Shown piece after piece: positions 28,101-36,056 of a stretch of DNA of 64,000 bases; position 1 is the first letter of the stretch; each line of letters begins with the position of its first letter. The stretch lies in contig NZ_FQWQ01000007.1 of the NCBI RefSeq assembly GCF_900129725.1, forward strand, positions 1 through 64,000, in the 5' to 3' direction. The DNA comes from Chryseolinea serpens. GTDB taxonomy: Bacteria; Bacteroidota; Bacteroidia; Cytophagales; Cyclobacteriaceae. The position numbers and the translations under genes were made by a program. The notes under the pieces were generated by a model that was not told the DNA's origin, did no database searches, and worked only from the letters and a program-made list of their open reading frames with translations.

Positions 28101-31100
28101 GGCCCCTCCACCACGCCAGGAGGAAGTACAGCGACCAACGCGCCGCCGCCAGCCCCTGGAGCAGAAACGGATAAAGATAAAGACAAGGAAAAGGATAAGG
28201 ACAAAGACAAAGACAAGGACAAGAAATCGAATACGGTGGTGGTATTCGGTCCTTCGCTTAGCGAATCTACGTCGCGTAACAGTCGTGGCAACGATAACCG
28301 TATACCGCGGTCATACGTCAACAGCGTAAACAACGGTGTGCCGGATGATGACTTCAGAGGTTTCTCCGATGCCGAGGTCGATCACGAAATAGGCCGGTTT
28401 ACGTCTGCCCTGGATAACCTGCCGGTGTATCATGCCTACCGTGATGTGATGACCAACTTTGACCGGGAGCGGTCTCACCAGGAAGTATTCAGCCGGCTCG
28501 CCGCCAACGAAGCTCGTGCGCTGTATTATCGCGCATCGGTCGACAAAAGAAATTCATTCCTGGCGGAAGTGATCGCCAACAGCAACTACAGTGAGCTTCA
28601 TGCCACGGCCAAAGCTTCGGGCTATCCGGTGCTGCCCATTAAGGAACTGATGGAGCAATTTTGGAAAGCCAACCAGGGAATCGGTTCGATGAACCTCAAG
28701 CCGATGGTGCCATCGGGCGGCATGGGCACGTTCAAAGAAGGCGAGGTGTCTCACCGCGTTACGGGTGTGCAGGTCTCGTCGGGAACGATGGACACCCGAA
28801 ACCCCGAGATCACCCTGGACGACGACCTGACGATCGCGGTGCGGTTCAAAGGCAACGGCGAGACGCGTTTACGCATTGACATTAAAAGCATGCCGACGTT
28901 ACGTGCCTTCCTTCGTAAATCCGGCATCGATGAGGATAAAGCTACACCCGTTGCCGATGAGGTCGCGCGGCGTATCCGCGAAGAGCTTGCCAAAACAGAA
29001 CCGGATAAAAAGAAACTGACCAAGCTGATCAACTTTGCCGAGGAGGGCGACCTGGAGAAGTTTACCAACGAGGAGAAGGAAAAGGTACTGACCGTGCTCA
29101 CGTCGGGGGCAATCGAATTTCTCGATGGCGATGAGGAGCGGGCTATTATCAGCGTCGTTGCCGGCACTTCGGACGAAAACATCCAGGACCTGCACGACAA
29201 GCTGCAGAAGGCCCCCGAGACTCCGGGCGAGCCCTGCCTGCTGAAAAAGATCATCGACAAGGTCGCCGATTATAATCCCAATAGCGAAGACGGTAATTTC
29301 AGTGACCTGATCGGTGTTTTCAATGAGCAGTTTCGCGCAAAATCGCATCTGAAAGGAGACCAGGGGGAGAATGCAAAGCCTGGCAACTCGGAGACGGAGC
29401 CTATTTACCTAGACAAACCGTGGTATGGCAAGGTTCAAACTCAATCGCTGCCGAAAGGCCACCGCTATGAGTACACCACGGAGCTTGCTAACGACGGCAG
29501 ACTCACGGTCCGGCGTACGCAACAGTTGTTCATACCCGGCGATGAGGAAGGGGGCGGATGGGTTCCTGAGGCTGATCCGGAGGTTGTCGTTACGTACGAC
29601 AAGCCGCTCGACGACATCGTAGAGATCGACCCGCGTGATGGATCGAGGTTTTACAATTCCGAAGGCGGAGGGGATCAGATCTTTTTGGGACCGGTATTGA
29701 ATCTCGATTATGATATTCGCGAGTCCGAGAACGACCAGAAGCGCAATGGCATCCGGTTTGGTGCCGGTGTTGCCGGTCTTGCCGTGAGTGCCTGGATGAT
29801 CGAGGCCGAAGGGCTGGCCTTTTACCTCGGCGTTATTGAGCTCGGTGCGAGCAGTGTCAATCTTACCATCACGGTTTTGAAAGATCCCCTCGAAGAGGCA
29901 GGTGTTCCGCCGGCAACTATCCAGCAGGTCTCTACAATCCTTACGTTTGTGGAGCTGGGTGCCGGCATGGCGGGAGGGCTTGTGCAAATCCCGGGTGTGC
30001 TCACCAAGTTCAAGCCGGTCGCACAAGATGTTTCCAATTACATGCAGGCCAATCCTGCCAAGTTTTCCGGGCTGCCCGAAGCGGCCGAACTTTCGAGGCT
30101 GAAGGTCAGGGAGGGAGTAAATCTGATCTTGGAACAGCCTATAACCGGCGATGTATTGAAGGGCTTTGTGCGGCAGGATCTTAGAGACTTTGCCAATGCG
30201 TTGCCGGGGTCATTACGGTATGCCGACGAAGCGGGCACGGTCAAGGTCTTCAGCCGTGCAGAGGTTCCGGGCGCCGACGATGCCATACACGTGGTGGGTG
30301 AGATCCGGAAAAACGGTACCGATGAAGTGTTTGTCATCACCGACCAGCGCATTATCGATAAGCTTCCAGGCGAGGGTGATGTTGTAGCCTTGTCGAAGGA
30401 AATGGTCGGCACGCCGGAGCTTGTAAAGGCGGTGGGCGATAACCCAGAGTTGGCCGACGCTTGGAAAGTACTTAAAAATACACCGGAGAGCATACATAAA
30501 GGCGTCAGTACATTAGCGACAGTCAGTAAGTGGTTAGATGACGGTATTCAAGTTACATTCCAGGCAATTGAAGACGGAGCAAAGATCCTGAACGGGAACG
30601 GTATCGAGATCGGCAGGTTCCTTAAAGAAGGCCCCGACGAAATACTTGAAATATCGGACGACTTCATTGTTTCGACCGCATCTTCATCTTCAAAGAAGTT
30701 TGAGGGGATCACCGTAAGAAGTAATACCGGAGAAACTTTTAAGAATGCCGGGTTTGTAAAAAATGCTGATGGGTCACTCGGATTTGTCGAAGATGTTTCG
30801 AGTTATGGAAGCCAGTTGGTCCAAAATGCAATTAAGCATAGAGGCGACTTGAGAGGCTCGTTAGCCGGGATAAAAAATACGGAAGACGCACACCACGTTA
30901 TACCGGTGCAGCTACTCAAGGAAAATGACGTAGTCAAGAAAGCGGTCGAAGGAGGTTTTGAATTCAATACTTCGAAAAATGGCTTGGCCATCGAGAAGTT
31001 CGTCAAATCTACGGGAGCGGGAAGACATGGGCCGCATCCGCAATACACCGAGCAAATCAGAAAAGCCTTAAATGATTGGGCTGAGGCGACGCCAAATTAT

Positions 31101-31205
31101 ACACCCGCTCAAGCTAAAGAATTCTTAGATGGTTTGACTGACGATATTAAGAACACCATCAATACCACAACAGGAAAAATCAATGAGTTGAATCTTGGGT
31201 TATGA
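22155..31205 (+). CDS. Giant LRR-Rhs polymorphic toxin with AHH nuclease tip
   Basis: Secreted protein of 3016 aa. In order: signal peptide (1-27, AYAQ); leucine-rich-repeat module 1 (about 31-255) with cap 'VPDAVEFQVLKNIYDSL'; Ig-like and beta-sandwich domains (about 290-530); LRR module 2 (about 538-900) with a second cap 'VPDAWEFAALKDFF'; another Ig-like domain (about 950-1030); YD/Rhs repeats (about 1040-1930) ending in the Rhs core 'LGRFQAVDPLGELHFDHSPY'; a Pro/Thr-rich linker and a KDKDKEKD run (about 2005-2025); a long unassigned region with two hydrophobic stretches (about 2530-2600); and a C-terminal AHH-type HNH/EndoVII nuclease with 'AHHVIP' (Ala2912, His2913, His2914) and 'GRHGPHPQYT'. 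From about 30480 the coding sequence becomes markedly more AT-rich, as expected for an exchanged toxin cassette. The last 6 bases overlap the convergent candidate immunity gene. Confidence 0.85.
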   Translation: MKCLIAAVASGWLLALLLSISSTAYAQTNSVPDAVEFQVLKNIYDSLAGSGWTIKTNWPATGSWPAAAESSTFGTWYGVTVTDGDISGIALNGNLLTGTLPRSLSQLTRLRSLNLSNNQVSGSIPSTFRLLVNLQDLLLATNQLAGALPASFSQLTALKQLDLGNNLLTGSFVMGTWPSINRIVLDNNQFSGAFPSQVSSAAALTYLSANNNSFTSLPAALLTAPVLTTCSFTNNALTVIPDFGTYPNKANLTLNLASNKLDFGSLELVVNRGIQSVAYNPQKELDNTSAINVAPGGVLKMQARSAGANGSVVWERKLDGGTVWSSINALNQDATQQTLNLPNFSQSDKGYYRYKLTNTAINGVTIYSVTATVRTGLDVVWNGQANVTSSGADVVKTTAAGWNSAGAIAENILPAGQAGWIEFLISPQATAQNYVVGFSTTTTYTRASLNYGIEINALSGNKVFIHELNEAGIELGTWAPGDYFRIERSGTSIIYSRNGVQIRSVTASTAELKSKVVLYSGQSPMTTSSFWIPASRGVVPDAWEFAALKDFFTSLGGSTWTKKTGWPTTSWVANITAAQMDAWYGIVVESGDITGLSFVQNNLTGQIPASLSRLTMMKAIDLRINKIGGVIPATITSLANLKDLRLYDNLITGTIPEDIGRLTNLEYLTVAKNNLTGHVPASIGQLTKLYWLGLYLNSDLGGPLPTEFYNLINLTDLYIYDTQIEGELLPQIGNLSKLRIFYGYRNKWSGPLPEALGSIATLEELYLFSNSFTGEVPASWRNLQKLRYIWLHWTSINGLVPEWFSEIKPLVSLAIGDTKMSGVIPPSYGTLPNLKELYLERLDLTGTIPEELQALTKLTIVDLKFTSLKGDIPAWLMNRSTLKEFRLNDAKFTGLPDFSARTDKASLIIYIQNNEIPVRQIEPYFTAAGKHPFKAFTYGPQRSTIEQQLTVAPGAVLKLVAPDGGVHGVYAWEKFTGGAWVNVGASSQNADPKIFELADMNEDKTGTYRYTVTNSWLPDIRFESGELHVQLFDALQTGIDNLSYQYRYDAKKRVIKKKIPGSDWVYYVYDARDRVVLSQDGNQRARIVPEWTFTKYDARNRPVLSGIYKDANALSLEQMQEQVDDFYSSRGYESAFEQFTGVAGAAQGYDNASFPVITDPTAVYSVTYYDNYRFKSLLANAQDYAYRNNELSASPGQRAQDESPQGLLSGHTTGTRVRNFETGDWLTEVLYYDDHYRTIQRVAQHHLGGAEIITNVFDFRGNVIRTRTTVTKGEASTFVIRRFTYDHHNRLLQTWHAINGGTDVLIADNTYNELGELITKNLHTVGNEAPKQRVDYRYNIRGWMTRINNSDLSDTEGGPADLFGIEYGYFENLGIGNYVPRYDGTTSAAKWSAGVLASDALTQRSHVYYYDPLNRMTASEYAQRNQSDWSVTPAYAEHVEFDLNGNIATLKRTDATGSLMDDLLFDNGSARTRSNRLLSVTERGQDSEGFLDVHETGLDYGYDRNGNLSTDLNKGIRDVTYNPYLNLTETVEKETGEKVEHVYTAGGIKLGYKIYEPGTSTVSKRYDYVGPLVYENDTLRYIRHEEGKVVVPLPGAADASLEYQYELKDLQDNIRVTFTTQEKTTVQKATMEDNGQADESNPRVREMEVFNDLFETEVTNVSQWLNHTSSSIGNAIYLDGSANRTIGPNTALKIYPGDKVVLDVYGKFEVAQSYDRLTVAEMLALLVTPIQSAAAKLDGAPQAISSVISAGLMPLLADPRGDDNEAPPVYLNYILFDNDFNVIDLGYDRIDASAGFEPFQENTVDFSAMHVEKVFHTSGYVYVYVSNESPGTRVWMDDLTITYTPSPVLQSEDYYAMGLSMTGTAFERGNEAYKGQVVTDGIGVKDLGFRQYDPALGRFQAVDPLGELHFDHSPYQYADNNPLHADVLGLDPPWDMLSKLWKSFFVKRKSNGQTLRVWSGNKPPRSARRTGGSSNTKPPKTPGPSTTPGGSTATNAPPPAPGAETDKDKDKEKDKDKDKDKDKKSNTVVVFGPSLSESTSRNSRGNDNRIPRSYVNSVNNGVPDDDFRGFSDAEVDHEIGRFTSALDNLPVYHAYRDVMTNFDRERSHQEVFSRLAANEARALYYRASVDKRNSFLAEVIANSNYSELHATAKASGYPVLPIKELMEQFWKANQGIGSMNLKPMVPSGGMGTFKEGEVSHRVTGVQVSSGTMDTRNPEITLDDDLTIAVRFKGNGETRLRIDIKSMPTLRAFLRKSGIDEDKATPVADEVARRIREELAKTEPDKKKLTKLINFAEEGDLEKFTNEEKEKVLTVLTSGAIEFLDGDEERAIISVVAGTSDENIQDLHDKLQKAPETPGEPCLLKKIIDKVADYNPNSEDGNFSDLIGVFNEQFRAKSHLKGDQGENAKPGNSETEPIYLDKPWYGKVQTQSLPKGHRYEYTTELANDGRLTVRRTQQLFIPGDEEGGGWVPEADPEVVVTYDKPLDDIVEIDPRDGSRFYNSEGGGDQIFLGPVLNLDYDIRESENDQKRNGIRFGAGVAGLAVSAWMIEAEGLAFYLGVIELGASSVNLTITVLKDPLEEAGVPPATIQQVSTILTFVELGAGMAGGLVQIPGVLTKFKPVAQDVSNYMQANPAKFSGLPEAAELSRLKVREGVNLILEQPITGDVLKGFVRQDLRDFANALPGSLRYADEAGTVKVFSRAEVPGADDAIHVVGEIRKNGTDEVFVITDQRIIDKLPGEGDVVALSKEMVGTPELVKAVGDNPELADAWKVLKNTPESIHKGVSTLATVSKWLDDGIQVTFQAIEDGAKILNGNGIEIGRFLKEGPDEILEISDDFIVSTASSSSKKFEGITVRSNTGETFKNAGFVKNADGSLGFVEDVSSYGSQLVQNAIKHRGDLRGSLAGIKNTEDAHHVIPVQLLKENDVVKKAVEGGFEFNTSKNGLAIEKFVKSTGAGRHGPHPQYTEQIRKALNDWAEATPNYTPAQAKEFLDGLTDDIKNTINTTTGKINELNLGL

Positions 31206-31847
31206 TGATATGATCTTCTCGGCAAGCGAAATATGAATGCCGGTAAGCGTATTCTTTTCTATTTCAGATTTCAATTTTTCTGAAATGTATATTTCGGTGA
31301 AGAATGGGAATGCAAATAAATCGACAGTAGTATGGTTGATATGTATAGAATTAAACCCAATTGTATTGGTAACGCCTATTTCATTTCTTTTATCCAGGAA
31401 AACATCTTCAGATTCAATTTCAATTTTGCCCAGGTTTTTAGAGAATCTTTTGATGTAAAAATCCGATTCTTTATAATTCATGAAATTGAATTCTTTGCTT
31501 ACCGCTAAGTGCATCCAATAGTAATTGTGTAGAACTCCTTTAACTTCAATAGTCGCATGATAGAACGTATGAGGTACGATGTTAGCTTTTTCAAAGACAC
31601 CCTTCAATCTTTCGCTGATTAAGAATCCATGGGCATTGATGGTAGCTTGTCCCATGAGGTCACAAAGCTTGGCGTCTTTGGCCAATTTAAATCGTAGATC
31701 AGGTTTAAAATCAGGAAACTCTCTTGATCTTAATTTATGCACCGAGTTAGACGCATTGAAATCATAACCATCATAGCTTTCTACCGCAGGGTAGGCACTG
31801 CCGGTTTCTTTTGTGTCGACTGCGGGTTTTATAATGTAGTAGTTCAT
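31200..31847 (-). CDS. Candidate immunity protein, Imm11-like
   Basis: About 215 aa from ATG 31847 (MNYYIIKPAV). An upstream in-frame ATG at 31937 would add 30 residues that do not fit. The order 'YYIIKP', 'PDFKPDLRFKLAKDAKLCDL', 'GFLISERLKGVF' and 'HATIEVKGVLHNYYWMHLA' resembles the Imm11 (DUF1629) family of immunity proteins. AT-rich, like the toxin tip it faces, and convergent with it with a 6-base overlap at the stops. Convergent rather than co-directional placement is unusual for a toxin/immunity pair. Binding to the AHH domain is inference. Confidence 0.65.
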   Translation of the reverse strand: MNYYIIKPAVDTKETGSAYPAVESYDGYDFNASNSVHKLRSREFPDFKPDLRFKLAKDAKLCDLMGQATINAHGFLISERLKGVFEKANIVPHTFYHATIEVKGVLHNYYWMHLAVSKEFNFMNYKESDFYIKRFSKNLGKIEIESEDVFLDKRNEIGVTNTIGFNSIHINHTTVDLFAFPFFTEIYISEKLKSEIEKNTLTGIHISLAEKIISS

Positions 31848-32001
31848 TTCATTCTTGTTTTTGAGGTGCCAACATAGCACAGTAAAAATAGAAAAAATGC
31901 CGGACAGCCGATTCTGCCTTAAAATACTTTTCTGCATTTCCTCCGAATAAAGTTGCTAATGTTGGAGTATACAGTACGATCATTTTTAAAAATAGAGTAA
32001 T

Positions 32002-32595
32002 ATGGAACCTGAAAAAAAATCAACGACCCGTACAAAAACCATTGTCATCGTTGTCGTGCTCGGTGTATTCACGGTATTTCAGCTTGTTACGCTGAAGAAC
32101 AACTTAACCAGGAAAGAATCGAAAGACCCCCTTATCGCCAGCCTTCAGCGATTTCATTCCTTTAGGCCAGCAAATAACGCTTTCGCGATCCAGGTGCCCG
32201 CCGATTATGAAACCGTGCAATTCATGATGAGTGATGACTTGCCGTTTGCTGGTGTATCGAAAACACCGAAAGACGATGATAAACCTGTGCTGATGGTTCA
32301 GCGGATCCCGTATGATACCGCGCTGTCCGCGCTTGAAAACTGGAAAAAGTTTCAGGAAGGTGCCGGATCGGCGCTGCCTCAGTCCCAGTTCTATATACCC
32401 GCAGAGGAAACAAAAGCGGGTCAGGATAAGCCGGTCTTCGAAATCAAGTCAAAAGATGATTCCTGGAAGGGGATCGTACGCCTTGCCCGCAAAGGTGATT
32501 TTCTCTACATCGTCAAGGGCGTCAGCCGTGCGAAACATTGGGATACGTATAAGACCGATTTAAGCTATAGCGTATCGATGTTCCTCTTTCTTTAG
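32002..32595 (+). CDS. Single-pass membrane protein of unknown function
   Basis: Protein of 197 aa. A charged N-terminus is followed by one transmembrane helix (about 13-32, TIVIVVVLGVFTVFQLV), then an exported alpha/beta domain with 'FAIQVPADYETVQFMMSDDL' and a hydrophobic C-terminal strand (SVSMFLFL). I do not recognise the family; the pattern is loosely like PsbP/Mog1-fold proteins. Base composition resembles the Rhs genes rather than the immunity gene. Confidence 0.7.
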   Translation: MEPEKKSTTRTKTIVIVVVLGVFTVFQLVTLKNNLTRKESKDPLIASLQRFHSFRPANNAFAIQVPADYETVQFMMSDDLPFAGVSKTPKDDDKPVLMVQRIPYDTALSALENWKKFQEGAGSALPQSQFYIPAEETKAGQDKPVFEIKSKDDSWKGIVRLARKGDFLYIVKGVSRAKHWDTYKTDLSYSVSMFLFL

Positions 32596-32776
32596 AATCG
32601 GAACCGTCGCACGCGTTTTAATGCACGAATTGACGCTGACTTTCCTCCACCAGAACCATACAGTTGACCTATAAAGTGTTTAGTTGTAACGCAATACTTT
32701 AGTTGATTCATATATTTCTATGTTAAAATGACTGTATAATTCATGGCCATCGTGTGCCGACGACTACAAATCAGGA

Positions 32777-33766
32777 TTAAAGATCTGACATCTTGAAGAT
32801 TCGCTTGCCCAACGCCGGCTGAAAAATGGTCTCGGAGACGGCTTTGGCATAATCTTCCAGGGCATAGAAACCGCTCATGGGAACATGGAAGGAAGCGCTT
32901 TCCGAAACTCGAATCATTTCAGGCAAATCTTCGCGGTCTTTGGGTTGAGGAGGGTCAAAAAAGAAACGATAAACGTAAGAACTTATTTCCAGTCCTCGCA
33001 TCAGGATGTCCATGTTGTGAATGGGATAGGACGCTTCGCTCATCACGCCGTTAACAATCACACGTCCGCCGAATGCCATGGATTGAATCAGCTGGCCCGT
33101 GATAGGACCGCCCACGTGATCAATGAGTCCATGAATACCCTGATTTGCTGTTGTGTCAAGGACAATGTCTGCGAGATTGTCCTTGAGTTTGGAGATTTCT
33201 ATCACGGCAGTCGTACCCAATGACAGCAAATCATAACGCGATTCCTTTTGTCTCACCACGGAAATAACATGAACACCCAGGGCCTTTGCAAATTGCGCGG
33301 TCATGATAGAAAGTGTGGAATGTCCTGCAGTCAATGCTAACCAATCACCGGGCTTTACTTGAGCTTTTCGAAGCAGATCCCAAGCCGATACGATGTTTAC
33401 AAGTTGAGATGCTTTTTCAAGGGGATAACTTGCAGGCAAAGGGATTAGCCATTCCTGCGGCACGACAGCATACTCAGCCCAGGTGTTGTAATAACTGAAG
33501 CCCACGAAGGTGCCCACGGGAAGGGAAACATTCTTTCCAACCCGCTCGATAACTCCCGCACCGTGATTGCCGGCGATCTGATTGGGGAACACAGGCTTCT
33601 TGGGCTCTGGGTATAGGTTTTGGATGAATAAGAAATCTCCTGGATTGATCGATGCCGTAACCATCCGCAGAAGCACGTCGTTGTCGCCGAGATCTGGCAA
33701 GGAAACCTGCGCGAGTTTCAGCACGTGTTGGGGGTTTCCAATTTCATTGAAAATTATTGCGTTCAT
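32777..33766 (-). CDS. Zinc-independent MDR alcohol dehydrogenase/quinone oxidoreductase family
   Basis: Medium-chain dehydrogenase/reductase of 329 aa. GroES-like N-terminal domain: 'VSLPDLGDNDVLLRMVTASI' with 'NPGDF', then 'GNHGAGVIERVGKNVSLPVG'. Rossmann part: 'AGHSTLSIMTAQFAKALG' in place of the usual GxGxxG, and 'DHVGGPITGQLI'. No structural zinc cysteine lobe is visible. It is likely an NADPH-dependent reductase with unknown substrate. Divergent from the DJ-1/AraC regulator, which is therefore its likely controller. Confidence 0.85.
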   Translation of the reverse strand: MNAIIFNEIGNPQHVLKLAQVSLPDLGDNDVLLRMVTASINPGDFLFIQNLYPEPKKPVFPNQIAGNHGAGVIERVGKNVSLPVGTFVGFSYYNTWAEYAVVPQEWLIPLPASYPLEKASQLVNIVSAWDLLRKAQVKPGDWLALTAGHSTLSIMTAQFAKALGVHVISVVRQKESRYDLLSLGTTAVIEISKLKDNLADIVLDTTANQGIHGLIDHVGGPITGQLIQSMAFGGRVIVNGVMSEASYPIHNMDILMRGLEISSYVYRFFFDPPQPKDREDLPEMIRVSESASFHVPMSGFYALEDYAKAVSETIFQPALGKRIFKMSDL

Positions 33767-33815
33767 ATTTGTTGTTTACTTTTATGCAAGTATAAGCGCG
33801 TTCGGAATAACCAAG

Positions 33816-33856
33816 CATTGGCATATTTGCCTATGTTTGTGTTAAAATTGCCAATG
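33816..33856. promoter_or_regulatory. Inverted repeat in the divergent MDR/AraC promoter
   Basis: CATTGGCA (33816-33823) and TGCCAATG (33849-33856) form a perfect inverted repeat with 25 bases between. A -7 element TATGTTTG (33832-33839) for the AraC gene lies inside, so a protein bound here would regulate that gene and probably the MDR gene. A similar TTGGCA...TGCCAA pair flanks the other end of the regulator gene (34803-34839). Confidence 0.45.
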
Positions 33857-34798
33857 CATTTTGTCGTCTACTTACCGGCATCCTTTTATTCTGCCATGGC
33901 AGCAACCATAGTAGAACTGTTGCAAGTGGTCAATGAGGTAAACCCTCGTGCATCCCTCACCTATGAATTTGTTTCGGGGACCTCACAAGCCCAATCCCGG
34001 TCGGGCATATCATTTCCTTCCAGCACAAAGGCGAAACGGAAAGCCGATGTATTCGTTTTGCTCGCAGGGCTAGGCAGTGGAATAAATGCTGACCTATCCC
34101 AATTGGAAGAAGAGGCACAAAAGGCAGCGCCATTCATTAAAAAAGCTCAGCAACAGGGTGCGGTCATCGCAGCAACCTGCGCGGCATCTTATTTCCTGGC
34201 ACACGCGGGTCTGCTGAATGGAAAAAGGGCGACCATCTCATGGTGGCTTAAAAGGAAAGCACAAAGTAAATTTAGCGCGGTGAAATGGGAACCCTCCCGG
34301 ATACTGATACGACAGGGTCGGCTTTACACGAGTGGTGGCGGCTTCTCCGGACTGGAGCTGATATCGGCCGTATTGATCGATATGGGCTTTGCAAAAGAAG
34401 AACGGGAGGCGCGGAAATATTTAGTGCTTCCTCCAGCCAGAACTTCACAGGCACCCTACGACGGCGATGAGATGGATGACAACCCGTCTCCGTTTTTAAA
34501 GCAGCTCACCAGAATATCCGATGAACACCTGCGGAATCTTACCCTGGGAAGTCTTGCTAAAATTCTGGCCGTTTCATCCCGATCATTGTCTCGCAAATTT
34601 GCCGAGGAACTATCCATGACTCCTGGAAAATGGATTCAACAGGAGCGTATTGCAAAGGCGTCTGAATTATTAAGGAAGGGCAGACTTAGTGTTTCGGAAG
34701 TCTGTTATGCCGTTGGATACGAAGATCTGCCGTCCTTTTCCCGCCTGTTTGCCAAGGTAACTGGAATGAGCCCATCCGAATTCCGGCGGCACACTTAG
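33854..34798 (+). CDS. AraC-family regulator with DJ-1/PfpI-like sensor domain (FtrA type)
   Basis: About 314 aa from ATG 33854 (MHFVVYLPASFYSAM); earlier in-frame starts lie within or ahead of the -7 element. Residues 1-175 form a class I glutamine-amidotransferase-like domain with the nucleophile-elbow region 'VIAATCAASYFLAHAG'. Residues 215-314 are an AraC pair of helix-turn-helices ('LAKILAVSSRSLSRKF' and 'VSEVCYAVGYEDLPSFSRLF'). Such proteins sense small metabolites or aldehydes. The divergent MDR oxidoreductase is the natural target. Confidence 0.87.
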   Translation: MHFVVYLPASFYSAMAATIVELLQVVNEVNPRASLTYEFVSGTSQAQSRSGISFPSSTKAKRKADVFVLLAGLGSGINADLSQLEEEAQKAAPFIKKAQQQGAVIAATCAASYFLAHAGLLNGKRATISWWLKRKAQSKFSAVKWEPSRILIRQGRLYTSGGGFSGLELISAVLIDMGFAKEEREARKYLVLPPARTSQAPYDGDEMDDNPSPFLKQLTRISDEHLRNLTLGSLAKILAVSSRSLSRKFAEELSMTPGKWIQQERIAKASELLRKGRLSVSEVCYAVGYEDLPSFSRLFAKVTGMSPSEFRRHT

Positions 34799-34887
34799 AA
34801 TTTGGCAATGCCATAGCTTAGGCGCGTCCAGTTTGCCAAGAGACTGCGGCATAGTGCCTTCTTTTTACAATCAGCGGGAGATAGGGT

Positions 34888-35256
34888 TTAAATGTGTTGT
34901 TGATTGTCCCGTGTGTAATCATTTTTGATATTCCCGGTATTTACGGTAGTGGCGGGCTCGAACAAGATAATATGTGCTTCCTCGGTGGCAACGGGTCTAT
35001 GCTCCACTCCTCTGGGGATGACGATGAACTCGCCCTCATTTACTTCGATGTTCCCGGTCCTCAGCTCCATTAAGAACTTTCCTTTCACCACCAGAAACAG
35101 TTCATCTTCGTCGTCATGATGATGCCATATGAATTCACCCTTCATTTTGACGAGCTTTACATGCTGACGATTTAGCTCTCCGGCGATTTTTGGACTCCTA
35201 TACTCGGTGATTTTGGAGAATTTTTCGACAAGGTTTACTTTCTGCGGACTAGCCAT
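34888..35256 (-). CDS. Cupin domain protein
   Basis: Small single-domain cupin of 122 aa. Motif 1 is 'FIWHHHDDEDELFLVVKG' (metal-binding His and Glu) and motif 2 'FIVIPRGVEHRPV'. Probable isomerase or dioxygenase of small molecules, or a binding protein; substrate unknown. It follows the MBL-fold gene by 23 bases, in the same operon. Confidence 0.87.
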   Translation of the reverse strand: MASPQKVNLVEKFSKITEYRSPKIAGELNRQHVKLVKMKGEFIWHHHDDEDELFLVVKGKFLMELRTGNIEVNEGEFIVIPRGVEHRPVATEEAHIILFEPATTVNTGNIKNDYTRDNQQHI

Positions 35257-35279
35257 AGGATATCGATTTTGGTTAATGA

Positions 35280-36056
35280 CTATAATTTGAATGATAGCTC
35301 AGCCTCAAGGTTAAAAAAGGAAGGCTCGTGGTAGCTCAGCATTTTGATGTGTTTGTTTGATGCCAATAAATCCATGAGGTGTTTCAGTGACAATTTCCGT
35401 TGATGATCATCGTCAGCGCTTTTGGAGGCTACCTCAGCTATCTTTTGAGCTTCTGAAAAAAGTTCGGCCTCTAAGTAAAAGGCGTCCCCTACATGGAGTA
35501 TCCAATTTTCATTTTGTTGTATGGCCACACCGCAATGCCCTTTGGTATGCCCGAATAACGGAATCAGATAAACGGTTGTCGAAAAAGGAAGCTTTAATTT
35601 GCGGGCCTCCATTCCGAACCATTTGCAGGCGCCCTTTTCGTAAAGCTCTAGTTTGGGACGATGACCTAGCTGATGGTGTAGGTATCTTGGATTCCCGCTC
35701 GCGAACGAAGCATATTCCTCCGCGGCAACATGGACAGTAGAGTAGGGAAAATCATCCAGACCGCCAATGTGGTCAAAGTCCAGGTGGGTGATGATGCAGT
35801 CCCTGACATATGCCGGAACGAACCCCATATCTTCGATTTGGTGTACTGCGGTATGACGGGCGTCAAATCGAATGTTATAAAAATCGATTTTATCTTGGCC
35901 TATGCGTTTCAATGGGCTCTGAATATCCCGAAGCCCGAACCCGGCATCCACTAGCGCCAGGTGGCCATCTTCCTCGAGCAAAAGGCAATGACAGGCTACG
36001 CTGCCAACACCTGGCGGAGAAAGAATGCCGCAATTTAAGTGATGAATATTGATCAT
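35280..36056 (-). CDS. MBL-fold hydrolase, N-acyl-homoserine-lactonase-like
   Basis: About 258 aa from ATG 36056 (MINIHHLNCGIL), since the family begins there; an upstream ATG at 36110 would add 18 atypical residues. The zinc motif 'THLDFDHIGGLDDF' (HxDxDH), a later 'LFGHTKGHCGV' and 'HVGDAFY' complete the metal site. This matches AttM/AiiA-like lactonases, although many relatives have other substrates. First gene of a two-gene operon with the cupin. Confidence 0.82.
   Translation of the reverse strand: MINIHHLNCGILSPPGVGSVACHCLLLEEDGHLALVDAGFGLRDIQSPLKRIGQDKIDFYNIRFDARHTAVHQIEDMGFVPAYVRDCIITHLDFDHIGGLDDFPYSTVHVAAEEYASFASGNPRYLHHQLGHRPKLELYEKGACKWFGMEARKLKLPFSTTVYLIPLFGHTKGHCGVAIQQNENWILHVGDAFYLEAELFSEAQKIAEVASKSADDDHQRKLSLKHLMDLLASNKHIKMLSYHEPSFFNLEAELSFKL

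Noticed and set aside
28165-28230. KDKDKEKD-coding low-complexity run, at first suspected to be a repeat or recombination site
   Set aside because: It is in frame inside the Rhs protein, between the Rhs core and the C-terminal region, and is best explained as a charged linker.
32564-32572. Other CTATAG hexamers (20641, 32566, 36753, 48381, 55012)
   Set aside because: They lack the ATAGA arm at the required 7-base spacing and mostly lie inside coding sequence.
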